Shown here in pieces: positions 36,345 to 45,368 of a stretch of DNA of 64,000 nucleotides; positions within the stretch are counted from its first letter, which is position 1, and every line of letters starts with the position of its first letter. This stretch comes from F1-120-MAGs238 sp964484185 (GTDB lineage: Bacteria; Planctomycetota; Phycisphaerae; Phycisphaerales; UBA1924), in assembly GCA_964484185.1 (NCBI GenBank), contig CAZAEQ010000003.1, positions 62,001 to 126,000 of the forward strand. Reading direction: 5' to 3'. The notes beneath the pieces were generated by a model. That model was not told where the DNA came from. It saw nothing but the letters and a program-made list of their open reading frames with translations, and made no database searches. Position numbers and translations under genes: made by a program.

Positions 36345-38201
36345 ATGAGAAGGGTGTTCAACGCAGGATTTGCACAACTTCTCACGGGCTTGATTGCTCT
36401 GGGTATGAGTTATGGAACTGCAGCGGGGCAGACCAGTAAACCTGCGAAGAAAGTGACGCAGGAAGATCCACTCAAAGCCCAACTGGAATCGATCGAGTTA
36501 CGGCTGAAAGACAATGGGAATTTCGAATTGGAGCGCCCACGGTTGCAGCAGCTTTGGCACTGGATATTGGCGTGGAAGCCGACGGCCGAAGCAGAGACGT
36601 ATCGCTCGGTGTTTACCACGCTTCGATGCATGGAACTTGCAGGGGCGTGCGAAGGCAGTACGCGGCAGGCCGGATGGAAATTGATGCGAACGAATCCGCA
36701 GTTTGCGGGCGCAGCAGCTTTTCTATGGCACCCGAAGAAAGATCAGATTCCGCAGGCGATTGCACTTGGTTTGACGCTTGAGCAGAAACGGCCCAAGGAC
36801 TTTGAGAGTTTTGCAAACCTGGCCGCGGCGATGTGCGCGGTGCGGGATCGGCCGCTGGCGATGCAACTAAATGAGAATGCTGTCATCGCAGCTCCTGCGG
36901 CGGATGTCTTTGAGTTCTTTGTGAGAACCAACGGGAGCGGAGCGTGGCCGGTGAAAAACACGCCGCCGGAACTGCTGGTTTTTGTTGTAGATGCGGCGGC
37001 ATCGGTTGATGAGCTTGCCTGGGCGCAATCGCGGTATTTCAAAGATGCGATGGTTGGCAATCGCTATCAGGAGATCAATTACGATATCAATCACTTCCAG
37101 ATGGGGACTCCGAAAAAGATAAGTGAGGAAGGCGCGTTCAACCTTCCCAATATCAAGCGGTGGGGCGGTGTGTGCGTTGATCAGGCGTACTTTGCGAGTG
37201 AGGTAGGCAAGGCGATTGGAATTCCATCTGTGTATGTGACTGCTGAGGGGACCGACGTTGGTCATGCATGGGTTGGATTTCTGCGGACTCAAGGCGGCAA
37301 GATTCAGTGGGACTTTTCTGCAGGAAGAAATGAGGAATACAAGCGCATCCGCGGCGAGATTGTAAATCCGCAATTTGGCGGCGTGATGAGCGATGGTGAG
37401 ATTGCAGTATTGACTGAAGCGTTGACGCTGGATGAGAATGTGCGGCGGAAGGCGGCTGCGCTGGCGGAGGGTGCTGTGGAGATGCGCGAGGCTCGCAAGA
37501 GAAAGGCACCTTGGCCGGTAGAGATCGATGGGTTAGAGCCGCCCAAAGGGAAGAAGGCGCGCTCGCTCACGGTGAGTTCAGAGCTTGAACTTGTTGAGGC
37601 AGCGGTGAAGTTGTATCCATCGTGTCCGCAGGCCTGGGAGGCAGTGTGCGATTTGGCGCGGGCTGGGGATCTGGGAGATTCGGAGCGGGAGCGGTGGGCG
37701 GCGAAGGTGACGCAGTTGTGCGGGCAGAAGTTCCCAGATTTTTCATCCAAGGTATTGGCGATTTTGGTCAAGAGCGTCAAGGACGCAGAAGCTCAGAGTT
37801 CGCTCTGGGATTCGATGGCTCAGCAGTTTCACAATCGACCTGACCTGGCGGCGGATGCGAGACTTGCGCAGGCTTCACTTTGGGAGAAGGCCAAGAACCC
37901 TGATCGAGCACTGCGGGCCTACAAGATGATTATCGATAATCTGTTGAACGAGGGAGCTTTTGCCTTTGTCGCTCTGGAACGGTGTGAGGAGCTGTATAAC
38001 CGGAACGGGGCGGGGCAGGAAGTGCTTCCGATGTATAAGGCGGCGTTTCGACGGGTTCAGCGGCCAGGGCAAATGAATCGGGAGTCGATGGCGAGCAGCG
38101 GCTGGTATCAGATTGGTTCCAGATATGCCCAATTGCTCGAGGAAAACGGGCAAATGAACGAGGCTGACAACATTCGGATGCAGATCAATATCCGGGAATA
38201 G
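36345..38201 (+). CDS. Secreted transglutaminase-like protein with helical repeat region
   Basis: This 618-residue protein has AGGAG 9 bases before ATG 36345; GTG 36339 is an alternative. A signal peptide (LLTGLIALGMSYGTAAGQ) is followed by helical, TPR-like sequence. A transglutaminase/cysteine-protease-like core lies near the middle: RWGGVCVDQAYFASEVGKAIG (Cys), GTDVGHAWVGF (His) and IQWDFSAGRNEEY (Asp). The C-terminal ~200 residues are again TPR-like. It may be a periplasmic peptidase or cross-linking enzyme; the substrate is unknown. Confidence 0.7.
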   Translation: MRRVFNAGFAQLLTGLIALGMSYGTAAGQTSKPAKKVTQEDPLKAQLESIELRLKDNGNFELERPRLQQLWHWILAWKPTAEAETYRSVFTTLRCMELAGACEGSTRQAGWKLMRTNPQFAGAAAFLWHPKKDQIPQAIALGLTLEQKRPKDFESFANLAAAMCAVRDRPLAMQLNENAVIAAPAADVFEFFVRTNGSGAWPVKNTPPELLVFVVDAAASVDELAWAQSRYFKDAMVGNRYQEINYDINHFQMGTPKKISEEGAFNLPNIKRWGGVCVDQAYFASEVGKAIGIPSVYVTAEGTDVGHAWVGFLRTQGGKIQWDFSAGRNEEYKRIRGEIVNPQFGGVMSDGEIAVLTEALTLDENVRRKAAALAEGAVEMREARKRKAPWPVEIDGLEPPKGKKARSLTVSSELELVEAAVKLYPSCPQAWEAVCDLARAGDLGDSERERWAAKVTQLCGQKFPDFSSKVLAILVKSVKDAEAQSSLWDSMAQQFHNRPDLAADARLAQASLWEKAKNPDRALRAYKMIIDNLLNEGAFAFVALERCEELYNRNGAGQEVLPMYKAAFRRVQRPGQMNRESMASSGWYQIGSRYAQLLEENGQMNEADNIRMQINIRE

Positions 38202-38253
38202 GTGATTCGCTGGAGCGGGACTGGGCCAAGGCTGGAGGCATACCCTTGGACCT

Positions 38254-38799
38254 ATGGCGTGGATTGTAAAGAATTCGGCAGGAACGCAGGTCGCACACCG
38301 AGCAAAGCCCTATTTGACGGATGAGATGCGAGCGGACATGGTGCAGCGGGTGATGCCGCGGTATGAGACGAAGTTGGCGGCCTTGCTGCCAGCGTTGCAC
38401 ATGATTCAGCATGAGTACGGGTGGATTCCAGGACAGGCGATGCTGGAGATTGCGGCGCTGCTTGAAATCCAGCCATCGGAAGTGATGGATACAGCCTCGT
38501 TTTATGAGGAATACTGGATCAAGCCGCGTGGGAAGCAGATTGTGAGCGTGTGCCGCTCGATTGCTTGCGAGGCGTGCAATTACCAGGCGATTTCCGAATC
38601 AGCGAAAGCGACTTTGGGAGTTGATATTGGCGAAACGACTGATGATAACGAGTTTACATTGATTGAGGTTGAGTGCCTTGGATCCTGTGATTCGGCTCCG
38701 GTGGCGCTCGTCAATGAGAAGTTGCATGAATGGTTGACGCCCGAGAAAATGAAGCTGGCGATTGAAGATGCCCGAAAGCATGGACACGCGCATCATTGA
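38254..38799 (+). CDS. nuoE: NADH-quinone oxidoreductase subunit E
   Basis: This 181-residue thioredoxin-fold [2Fe-2S] protein has LPALHMIQHEYGWIP, the YEEYW-type region of NuoE, and the four Cys as CRSIAC (Cx4C) and CLGSC (Cx3C). It passes electrons in the NADH-oxidising arm of complex I. No other nuo gene is in the window, though further ones may lie elsewhere. The downstream genes are not complex I subunits. Confidence 0.92.
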   Translation: MAWIVKNSAGTQVAHRAKPYLTDEMRADMVQRVMPRYETKLAALLPALHMIQHEYGWIPGQAMLEIAALLEIQPSEVMDTASFYEEYWIKPRGKQIVSVCRSIACEACNYQAISESAKATLGVDIGETTDDNEFTLIEVECLGSCDSAPVALVNEKLHEWLTPEKMKLAIEDARKHGHAHH

Positions 38800-38837
38800 A
38801 AGTGTGAGTTCAATGGCGATTGTCTGACGAGAGCTGT

Positions 38838-39122
38838 ATGAATTCAAAGCCGGGGCAACCTATGAGGGCAGATGCGGGCAAGCATCCGATGCGTGCCGCG
38901 GGAGAGTTTTTTGGCTGGCTGTGGGGGCCGTCAGAGGCGGAGAGAAATCGGCGGCGCGGGATTGCGAGTAACGGCATGGGGCAGCGGTCAATTCAAGTTC
39001 CGCTGCGGCAACAGCAGGTAGTGGAACAGCGGATTGAAGATGGCCGGATCGTGCTTCGACGGATCACGATAGAAGAAATCGAAATTCAACGTGAGATGCC
39101 GCGGGGTCAATCTCAGGGGTAA
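38838..39122 (+). CDS. Small basic protein of unknown function
   Basis: This 94-residue frame from ATG 38838 (TTG 38820 is an alternative) is rich in Arg and Gln with no membrane helix. GEFFGWLWGPSEAERNRRRG and a C-terminal strand-rich part are visible. It is tightly placed between nuoE and the next gene, so it is probably expressed, but no family is recognised. Confidence 0.5.
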   Translation: MNSKPGQPMRADAGKHPMRAAGEFFGWLWGPSEAERNRRRGIASNGMGQRSIQVPLRQQQVVEQRIEDGRIVLRRITIEEIEIQREMPRGQSQG

Positions 39123-39130
39123 CTTTGGTT

Positions 39131-39667
39131 ATGGCACGAAGCACAATTGAATCTTCAAAAACGGCAACAAGCGATTCTGGCGGCGGATCAAGATTGTCGG
39201 GTAACAGAAAAGCCGTACTCATTGCGGCGGTTTCAGCGCTGGTGTTGTCACTGGGGTTTGTTGGCTGGTACCTGGCTACTTCTGAACCGGAGTATCAGGA
39301 AGTTAAAGGAGCGCCGCCAGAGACTTCGCTGTTAAGCATCGCGAACATGACGAATTCGGGCGCGACGGTGAAGGTAAAAGTAGTAGGTGAGGCGACGCCT
39401 CCGACCGGCTTCAAGGGTGATGGAAGCGAAGTCAAAAATCCGCTTGAAGTGGATCTTGAGCCGCAGCAGGGCGATCAGTTTGTGTTCTCAGATGCGGCAG
39501 CGCTTGAGACAGATGCGCCAATTGAACTTGAGATTGAAGCCAATGTGGGCGGAACGTCATTGAAGGCGACATTTACATTTCCACGCAAGAAGCGGGTGTA
39601 CGTGAACCTGTATGAAGCGGGCGGGCCGATTACGTTTGATACCGGTCCTAACGTGACTATGAAATGA
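39131..39667 (+). CDS. Membrane-anchored protein of unknown function
   Basis: This 178-residue protein has one helix (AVLIAAVSALVLSLGFVGWYL) after a Ser-rich N-terminus, then a beta-rich extracytoplasmic domain. It lies 8 bases after the preceding gene, and its TGA overlaps the ATG of the deaminase gene (ATGA). No family recognised. Confidence 0.6.
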   Translation: MARSTIESSKTATSDSGGGSRLSGNRKAVLIAAVSALVLSLGFVGWYLATSEPEYQEVKGAPPETSLLSIANMTNSGATVKVKVVGEATPPTGFKGDGSEVKNPLEVDLEPQQGDQFVFSDAAALETDAPIELEIEANVGGTSLKATFTFPRKKRVYVNLYEAGGPITFDTGPNVTMK

Positions 39668-40140
39668 GCGAGCCAATGCTGACTGCTGCGGAGCAACTGG
39701 GTCTGGATACCGCGTACGAGCAGGCAGTGAAATCGCTGTATGAAGGCGGCATTCCGATCGGGTCAGCGCTGGTGACGCAGGATGGCAAGGTGGTCGCGAA
39801 AGGCCACAACCTGAGGGTGCAGTGCCAGGACACAACAGCGCATGCGGAGACAGCGTGTATTCGCAGCGCGGGGCGGCGGCGCGACTGGCACACATTGATA
39901 TTGGCGAGCACGCTTTCGCCGTGTGCCATGTGCAGCGGCACGGCGGTGCTGCATCGGATTCCAAGGGTGATTATTGGCGAGAATAAGACTTTCCTCGGAC
40001 GCGAAGACTGGATGCGGGCGGAGAAGATTTCTTTGACAGTGGTGCAGGATCCGCGGTGCATTGCGCTCATGGAGCGGTTTATCAGAGAGCGGAGTGATCT
40101 GTGGAACGAGGATATCGGGATTCCGCCGCTTTCTACATGA
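39664..40140 (+). CDS. Yeast-type (Fcy1-like) cytosine deaminase
   Basis: This 158-residue zinc deaminase has TAHAETAC (His60, catalytic Glu62) and SPCAMC (Cys87, Cys90). Beyond the shared deaminase core it resembles yeast Fcy1 along its length: EGGIPIG, GHNLR, TLSPCAMC, IPRVIIGEN and a C-terminal WNEDIG, close to Fcy1 WFEDIG. It would convert cytosine to uracil in pyrimidine salvage. Guanine or other nucleobase deaminases are the alternative. It is translationally coupled to the upstream membrane protein. Confidence 0.8.
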   Translation: MSEPMLTAAEQLGLDTAYEQAVKSLYEGGIPIGSALVTQDGKVVAKGHNLRVQCQDTTAHAETACIRSAGRRRDWHTLILASTLSPCAMCSGTAVLHRIPRVIIGENKTFLGREDWMRAEKISLTVVQDPRCIALMERFIRERSDLWNEDIGIPPLST

Positions 40141-40390
40141 TGCGGAATACAGGTTCTTGCGACGAATAGTGCAGGCGACTTGACGACTTTTGACGATAAT
40201 GAAGCGCTGCAGCTTATCAGACCACGAGGTCAAGGAGTTGCGGCGTGTGCGGCGGCAACTGGCTCAATGAGCGAGTTGATTGGGCTGTCCTGCGAAGCTG
40301 CGCCGCAATCTGGTCGTTTGATGAAATGGTGCAGCGATTCGTTCAGCAGCGATGCACCCACCCAATTTCAGTGTTTACCCAGGAGCAGTC

Positions 40391-43165
40391 ATGTCAAGAT
40401 TCCCAATGCGATCGATTGAATTGCTAGAAGCGAGGCAGTTGCTCGCAAGTTTTGCGTTTAACACAGCGGGAGTAGAGGGGCAGGTTGACCGCGACAGCGA
40501 CGGATTCAATCGGTCGGTGGAAGTGTGGTTCAATGTCAGTGCGACAGGAACCGGCGCGGGCAGTTTCTATGTCGACGTTTTTGAAGATGACGGTCCGATT
40601 GATTCAGACTGGCTGGTCCGTTCATCGACCAGCGCGCTGAATGCCGGAGACAACCTGGATGTGGGCGTGTCAATACCAAGTGATCTGCTGGGACTTCCGG
40701 GCGATGAGGAAGATCAGGTCGTTGAGTTCAGGCTTAAACTGGTAAACGCGGACACCTCTGAAATTGTGCAGACATGGACTGTCGCATCGGCGGCTGGGCT
40801 TGGCAATATCAGCATCGAAAGCGCGGCGGCAGACGCCATTGGCAGTGATGTCGCGCCTTCGCTTTCCGACTTTGCTGTTGGATCTCCGACGCCGCTGCTG
40901 GTTGTCACACCGGGCGATTTTGTAACGCTTCATGTGCAGGTGACAGATGATGTTGCTCCTGGCTTTGTGCTTTTCTGGATCGACCAGGATGGCAATGGTG
41001 TGCCAAATCCGGAGACCGATTCGATTGGTTCGGGCGGTTCATATCTAGGAACTTTGACCAACGGATCGCTGACCAATGGCACCTGGAGCACCACACTGAC
41101 AGTGGATTCGCTGTGGGGATCTGGCACGATCAGTATTGGCGCGATCTCAGCGGATGCCGATGGAAATTACTCAACTCCGATGGTCACGACTGTGCGAATG
41201 AACACAGCGCCGATCATGGGGAGCGTGGTTGCTTCGGCGGCACTGGTGGTCATTGATACCGCGGTCACGGTGACGGCCAATGTTACTGATGGCGATGGCA
41301 GTGTGAATCTTGTGACGTTCTTTATCGATGTGGATCAGGATGGCGGATGGACTGGCGGCACCGACATCGATCTGGGTGTTGATAGCTCAAGCGCCGGCGG
41401 GTGGACCAAGACGTTCACAGTGCTGGACGCGTGGGGCACGGGCGATCGCCATATTCTGGCGGCGGGCCGCGACAATGACGGCGCCTGGGGCGCTCCTGCG
41501 GGAGCAAACGTTCGATTTAATGCCGCACCACAGGTCAGCAGCGTGGCAGTGACCGTTGGTGGAAACAACGTGAGCGTGATGACACATGGTGATGTGGTGC
41601 TGGTGACGGCAGTGGCAAGCGACTCGGGTGGATCGGTAGCGCGCGTCACTTTCTTCCTTGACAACGATGCAGATGGTGAATGGACAGAGGGCACCGATCT
41701 TGCGCTGGGCGTTGATGATGATGGAAACAATGGGTGGACGACAACGTTCACTGTGCAGAGCGGATGGGCGGTCAATTCCATTTCCAGAATGATGGCAGAT
41801 GCGATCGACGACGATGACACCTGGGCGAGTGTGCGTGCAGGCGCTGCAGCGAGAGTCAACGATCGCCCAATCGTGAACACATTGATTGTGCCTCCGTATG
41901 CCGCGGTCGGTCAATCGCTGCGATTGACTGCGACAGCGAGCGATTCGAATCTGCGGGCGGTATCGTTCTTTGTTGACTTTGGACTTGATGGAGTATTCAC
42001 GCCTGGAGTCGATACTGACCTGGGCGCAGACTTTGTGTCGGGCAACGGGTGGACGCGCGATGTGACTGTGCTGGCGGGGTGGGCAGGTACTGTGCAGTTC
42101 GGGGCGAACGCAGTTGATCTTGATAATGCGTGGGGAATCGTGCCGCGGGGAAGCGGAAACGTGACGATTTCGGCCGGACCCCTGGTTGCCGCGTTGAACA
42201 ACTCTGCAACCGGGACGATTGGCGCAGGGGAGACGTTTACACTGACCGGTGTTATATCCGCTGGCGTCAGCGCGAGAGCAGTGACGTTCTTCATTGATGC
42301 AGACCGCAATGGTGCGTGGACACAAGGCGTTGATATCGACCTTGGCGCAGACAATGATGGCGGCAACGGGTGGACGCGGTCACTGACGGTTCAGTCATCG
42401 TGGGGCAATCTGGATAACGTGCGATTTGTCGCCAATGCCGTGAACACGGCGAATCAGTGGGGCGCGCGCCCAGCGACAAGCGCGGCAATCAACCTGTGGG
42501 CGGGACCACGTGTGACAAGCGTGACCGTAACAGGAAATCCAGTTGACGGGGTGGTAACCCACGATCGCACGTTTACACTGAGCGCCACCTTGGCTGCGGC
42601 AAGTGGCGTGCAGGCCGTGAGTTTCTACTATGACGCCAACAACAATCAACGCTGGGACAGCGGGGTTGACACCGATCTTGGAGCTGACTTTAACGGGACC
42701 AACGGATGGAGTATCACGCCGCGGGCATTGAGTTCCTGGGGCGCGCCGGCAGCGGCACACTTCGTGGCAGTTGCGGTGAGTACTGCGGGGGCGTGGGGAC
42801 GGAACGCCACAGCGGCGTCACCTGTGCGCGTCAACGATCGAGTTGCACTCAGCGGGCTTGCTCCGACAGCCAGCGCCGTAACTCAGGGAGACAACGTGAC
42901 GTTCACGCTGAACGCTGGTGATGCGTGGGGTGTTGCAGCGGTGACACTCTTCGCCGACCTTGATGGGAATGGGTTCTGGACACAAGGCGTCGATATCGAT
43001 CTGGGGCGGGCGACGCGCACCGGCGGAACCGCGATGGACGGGGTGTGGTCACTCACGGTGGTTGCAAACTGGGCACTAGGCACGACGATGATTGTTGCAG
43101 ATGCTCGCGATACTGATGGCGCATGGTCGGGCCGGCGTGCAAGCACACTTGTGACAGTCGTTTGA
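40391..43165 (+). CDS. Large surface protein with planctomycete N-terminal motif and seven Ca-binding-type repeats
   Basis: This 924-residue protein has AGGAG before ATG 40391. The N-terminus MSRFPMRSIELLEARQLLAS carries the LEARxLLA motif found on many planctomycete surface proteins, probably an export/sorting signal. Seven repeats of about 105 residues follow. Each has a core like FFIDxDxDGxWTxGxDxDLGxD followed by NGWT and xxWG. The Asp spacing suggests Ca binding in an Ig- or cadherin-like fold. No enzymatic domain is visible; adhesin or matrix protein is inferred. Confidence 0.75.
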   Translation: MSRFPMRSIELLEARQLLASFAFNTAGVEGQVDRDSDGFNRSVEVWFNVSATGTGAGSFYVDVFEDDGPIDSDWLVRSSTSALNAGDNLDVGVSIPSDLLGLPGDEEDQVVEFRLKLVNADTSEIVQTWTVASAAGLGNISIESAAADAIGSDVAPSLSDFAVGSPTPLLVVTPGDFVTLHVQVTDDVAPGFVLFWIDQDGNGVPNPETDSIGSGGSYLGTLTNGSLTNGTWSTTLTVDSLWGSGTISIGAISADADGNYSTPMVTTVRMNTAPIMGSVVASAALVVIDTAVTVTANVTDGDGSVNLVTFFIDVDQDGGWTGGTDIDLGVDSSSAGGWTKTFTVLDAWGTGDRHILAAGRDNDGAWGAPAGANVRFNAAPQVSSVAVTVGGNNVSVMTHGDVVLVTAVASDSGGSVARVTFFLDNDADGEWTEGTDLALGVDDDGNNGWTTTFTVQSGWAVNSISRMMADAIDDDDTWASVRAGAAARVNDRPIVNTLIVPPYAAVGQSLRLTATASDSNLRAVSFFVDFGLDGVFTPGVDTDLGADFVSGNGWTRDVTVLAGWAGTVQFGANAVDLDNAWGIVPRGSGNVTISAGPLVAALNNSATGTIGAGETFTLTGVISAGVSARAVTFFIDADRNGAWTQGVDIDLGADNDGGNGWTRSLTVQSSWGNLDNVRFVANAVNTANQWGARPATSAAINLWAGPRVTSVTVTGNPVDGVVTHDRTFTLSATLAAASGVQAVSFYYDANNNQRWDSGVDTDLGADFNGTNGWSITPRALSSWGAPAAAHFVAVAVSTAGAWGRNATAASPVRVNDRVALSGLAPTASAVTQGDNVTFTLNAGDAWGVAAVTLFADLDGNGFWTQGVDIDLGRATRTGGTAMDGVWSLTVVANWALGTTMIVADARDTDGAWSGRRASTLVTVV

Positions 43166-43184
43166 ACTTCAGATCATAAAAGGA

Positions 43185-45368
43185 TCAGCAACCTTCGCTG
43201 AAGCTGGCAACGAAGTCGAGATAATCGAAGAGATCGATTACTGCATCGGCATTGAAATCGGCCGCAGGGCCCGCTTGCGCCCACTCGGAAATGAAATCGA
43301 GGTAGTCAAAGAAGTCAACGATCGCATCGTTGTTGAAGTCAGCTTGGCATTGAGATTCTTCGCCTTCAACGGGCCCAAGAGTTGGAAGCAACGGTCTTGG
43401 CCGCATGTTCGCGTCATACTCAAGGCGCAGGCCGCCAGGAAGGGTTGACGGACGACCCAGAAGCGCCTGCGGGACAGCTTCAGGCTGATAGCCTGGATAG
43501 TTTGCAGGCGAATGGAGCGTGACTGGAGAGCGTGACTGACTGAATGAAGCAGCAGGAATGTTATAAAATGCGCAGTGCGACATACCGCCGGGCGTCAACA
43601 TTGAATCGGCATTTGGATAGTTCCAGCGAAGGCCGCCTGCCGGAGTTTCGTTTGAAATGATGGAGCCGAAGAGTCTCGATGTTGCGAGTTTCGCAGGATC
43701 AACCTCGCACAGGAAGAAGTCGTTTGGAACAAGGGGGCTGGCTCCGGTCAGGCGAATTCGCGCATGGATGAACGCGTGATTGTGTACAATTGTCGCCTGG
43801 GAGAGTGCGTAGAACGCACGAAACGCCGGGTCGAACGCGAACTCAATATCGCGATTGATGGACATGCCACCGTAGGCATTTCGAAGGCCACCCCAGAAGA
43901 AGTAGATTCCTGCGGAATATCCACCGATGCTGCAGCGCATGTTGCAGTTGATATCGACAGCACGCCATCCGCCGCCAAACTGTGTTCCTTCAAACTGGGC
44001 GGTCTCGTTAATAACGAATGCCCGGTAGTGACGAACGTCGAGGGGGTCTGCGGGCAATTCCGCGGCAGTTCCGGCCAACGTTGCGATGGCATCGCCAGCG
44101 GCAAAGTAGTCTGCGTAGTGAGCCCTGGTTGGGTGAATGGGGGTGAAGTTGCAATTGCGGCGCACGTGCAGCGCGATATTGAGGCCAGCAAGAGCGTGCT
44201 GATACACGGGCATCCCTAGATTGCCGCCAGCTGCGCCGGAGACTCCGATTCGGGAAAGACCGCCGCCAAACGAGCGACAATTGTCGACAATCATTTCGTT
44301 GCCGCCGCCACGAGCGAAGCAGACGAGGCCGTCGCCACCGCCGCCGTTGGCAGAATCGCGATTGACGTGATAGCCGAACGAGCAGTCTTTTATCAGGAGG
44401 ATGCCGCCGCTAGAAGAGGTTCCGTGCAACAAGCCGTGGTAAGCGGTCCATCCCCATTCACAGCGCGTGACGGTGAACGAGTTGTTTCCACTGGCGTCAG
44501 CGCGAATCGCCCCGTCGCCGGCGGCAGGAATATCCATTCCCCAACCTTCAACGATGAGGTTGTCGATTCTTACATCGTCAACATCGGCAACCTTGATTCC
44601 AGGGCCAGTTGTTACCTGTGCTTCCAATGTTCCTGTGTCGTCGATGTCGCCGGCGGTGCCAATGTTGATGCGGAGATTGCGAGCGGCATCGATTGACCAA
44701 GTTCGTTGAATTGAACCAACCTGAGACACCTCGGGAAGTTTGTCATATGGAAAATCGCGGTATCCATTTGCCGCATCTGTCCCGAGCCGCCGGCCGCGAA
44801 CCCAGTGGACGACGCATGGCGCTTTAATGGTGTACGTCTGCGCAGAAACGTAATGAAGCTCGGTCGGATTCAGACGGAAAAACCCCAGTAGACGCGGCTT
44901 ACTTAAACTGGGTGAACTTGGATCGATATACGAAGAAAGCGTGTAGTTGCCAAATTGGAAGGACGGGATTCCCTGCGGGGTGTTCGATGCGACAGAGTAG
45001 AAAGAGTCGCCATTGCGGAAGAGGATGGTAGTGTTGGGAAGCATCTCGGCGGTCAGCAGTGCGCGGACATCGGCCATGGTGCGGCATCTCCACGCAGTTT
45101 GAGGCGAGAGGCCATTCGTGCCGCCGCCGGAAGCGGAACCGTCGAAGGACTGTCGAATGTAACGGACTCGTGCACGGATGAGTTGAGATTCGGCGAGGCG
45201 GTTGTTCACCAGGCGATCGATGTTGTCATGAAATGCAACGGTGGTCGGGTGGGGCCAGGAACTGATGGGACCGACATCTGAGAACTGCGAAAACGGGGTG
45301 CCTGCCAAGGCAACCGAGGCGGTGACGAGAAGATTGAGAAGCAGGAAGAAGCGGCGGGTCACTGACAC
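43185..45368 (-). CDS. Secreted dockerin-tailed protein, tandem paralog B
   Basis: This 727-residue protein starts at GTG 45368, overlapping the upstream gene by 10 bases. A signal peptide (FFLLLNLLVTASVALAG) is followed by a long beta-rich region with a probable right-handed beta-helix (GIKVADVDDVRIDNLIVEGWG). The end has two dockerin-like loops (DFFDYLDFI, DLFDYLDFV) and EGC. It shares RLVNNRLAES, YIRQSFDGSASGGGTNGLSP and GNYTLSSYIDP-type segments with the upstream gene product, so the two are a tandem duplication. Function unknown; polysaccharide-related is possible. Confidence 0.75.
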   Translation of the reverse strand: MSVTRRFFLLLNLLVTASVALAGTPFSQFSDVGPISSWPHPTTVAFHDNIDRLVNNRLAESQLIRARVRYIRQSFDGSASGGGTNGLSPQTAWRCRTMADVRALLTAEMLPNTTILFRNGDSFYSVASNTPQGIPSFQFGNYTLSSYIDPSSPSLSKPRLLGFFRLNPTELHYVSAQTYTIKAPCVVHWVRGRRLGTDAANGYRDFPYDKLPEVSQVGSIQRTWSIDAARNLRINIGTAGDIDDTGTLEAQVTTGPGIKVADVDDVRIDNLIVEGWGMDIPAAGDGAIRADASGNNSFTVTRCEWGWTAYHGLLHGTSSSGGILLIKDCSFGYHVNRDSANGGGGDGLVCFARGGGNEMIVDNCRSFGGGLSRIGVSGAAGGNLGMPVYQHALAGLNIALHVRRNCNFTPIHPTRAHYADYFAAGDAIATLAGTAAELPADPLDVRHYRAFVINETAQFEGTQFGGGWRAVDINCNMRCSIGGYSAGIYFFWGGLRNAYGGMSINRDIEFAFDPAFRAFYALSQATIVHNHAFIHARIRLTGASPLVPNDFFLCEVDPAKLATSRLFGSIISNETPAGGLRWNYPNADSMLTPGGMSHCAFYNIPAASFSQSRSPVTLHSPANYPGYQPEAVPQALLGRPSTLPGGLRLEYDANMRPRPLLPTLGPVEGEESQCQADFNNDAIVDFFDYLDFISEWAQAGPAADFNADAVIDLFDYLDFVASFSEGC

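Noticed and set aside
40414..43100. Possible CRISPR-like regular repeats
   Set aside because: The periodicity is of coding units of about 105 codons in one open frame with divergent DNA, not short identical repeats with spacers.
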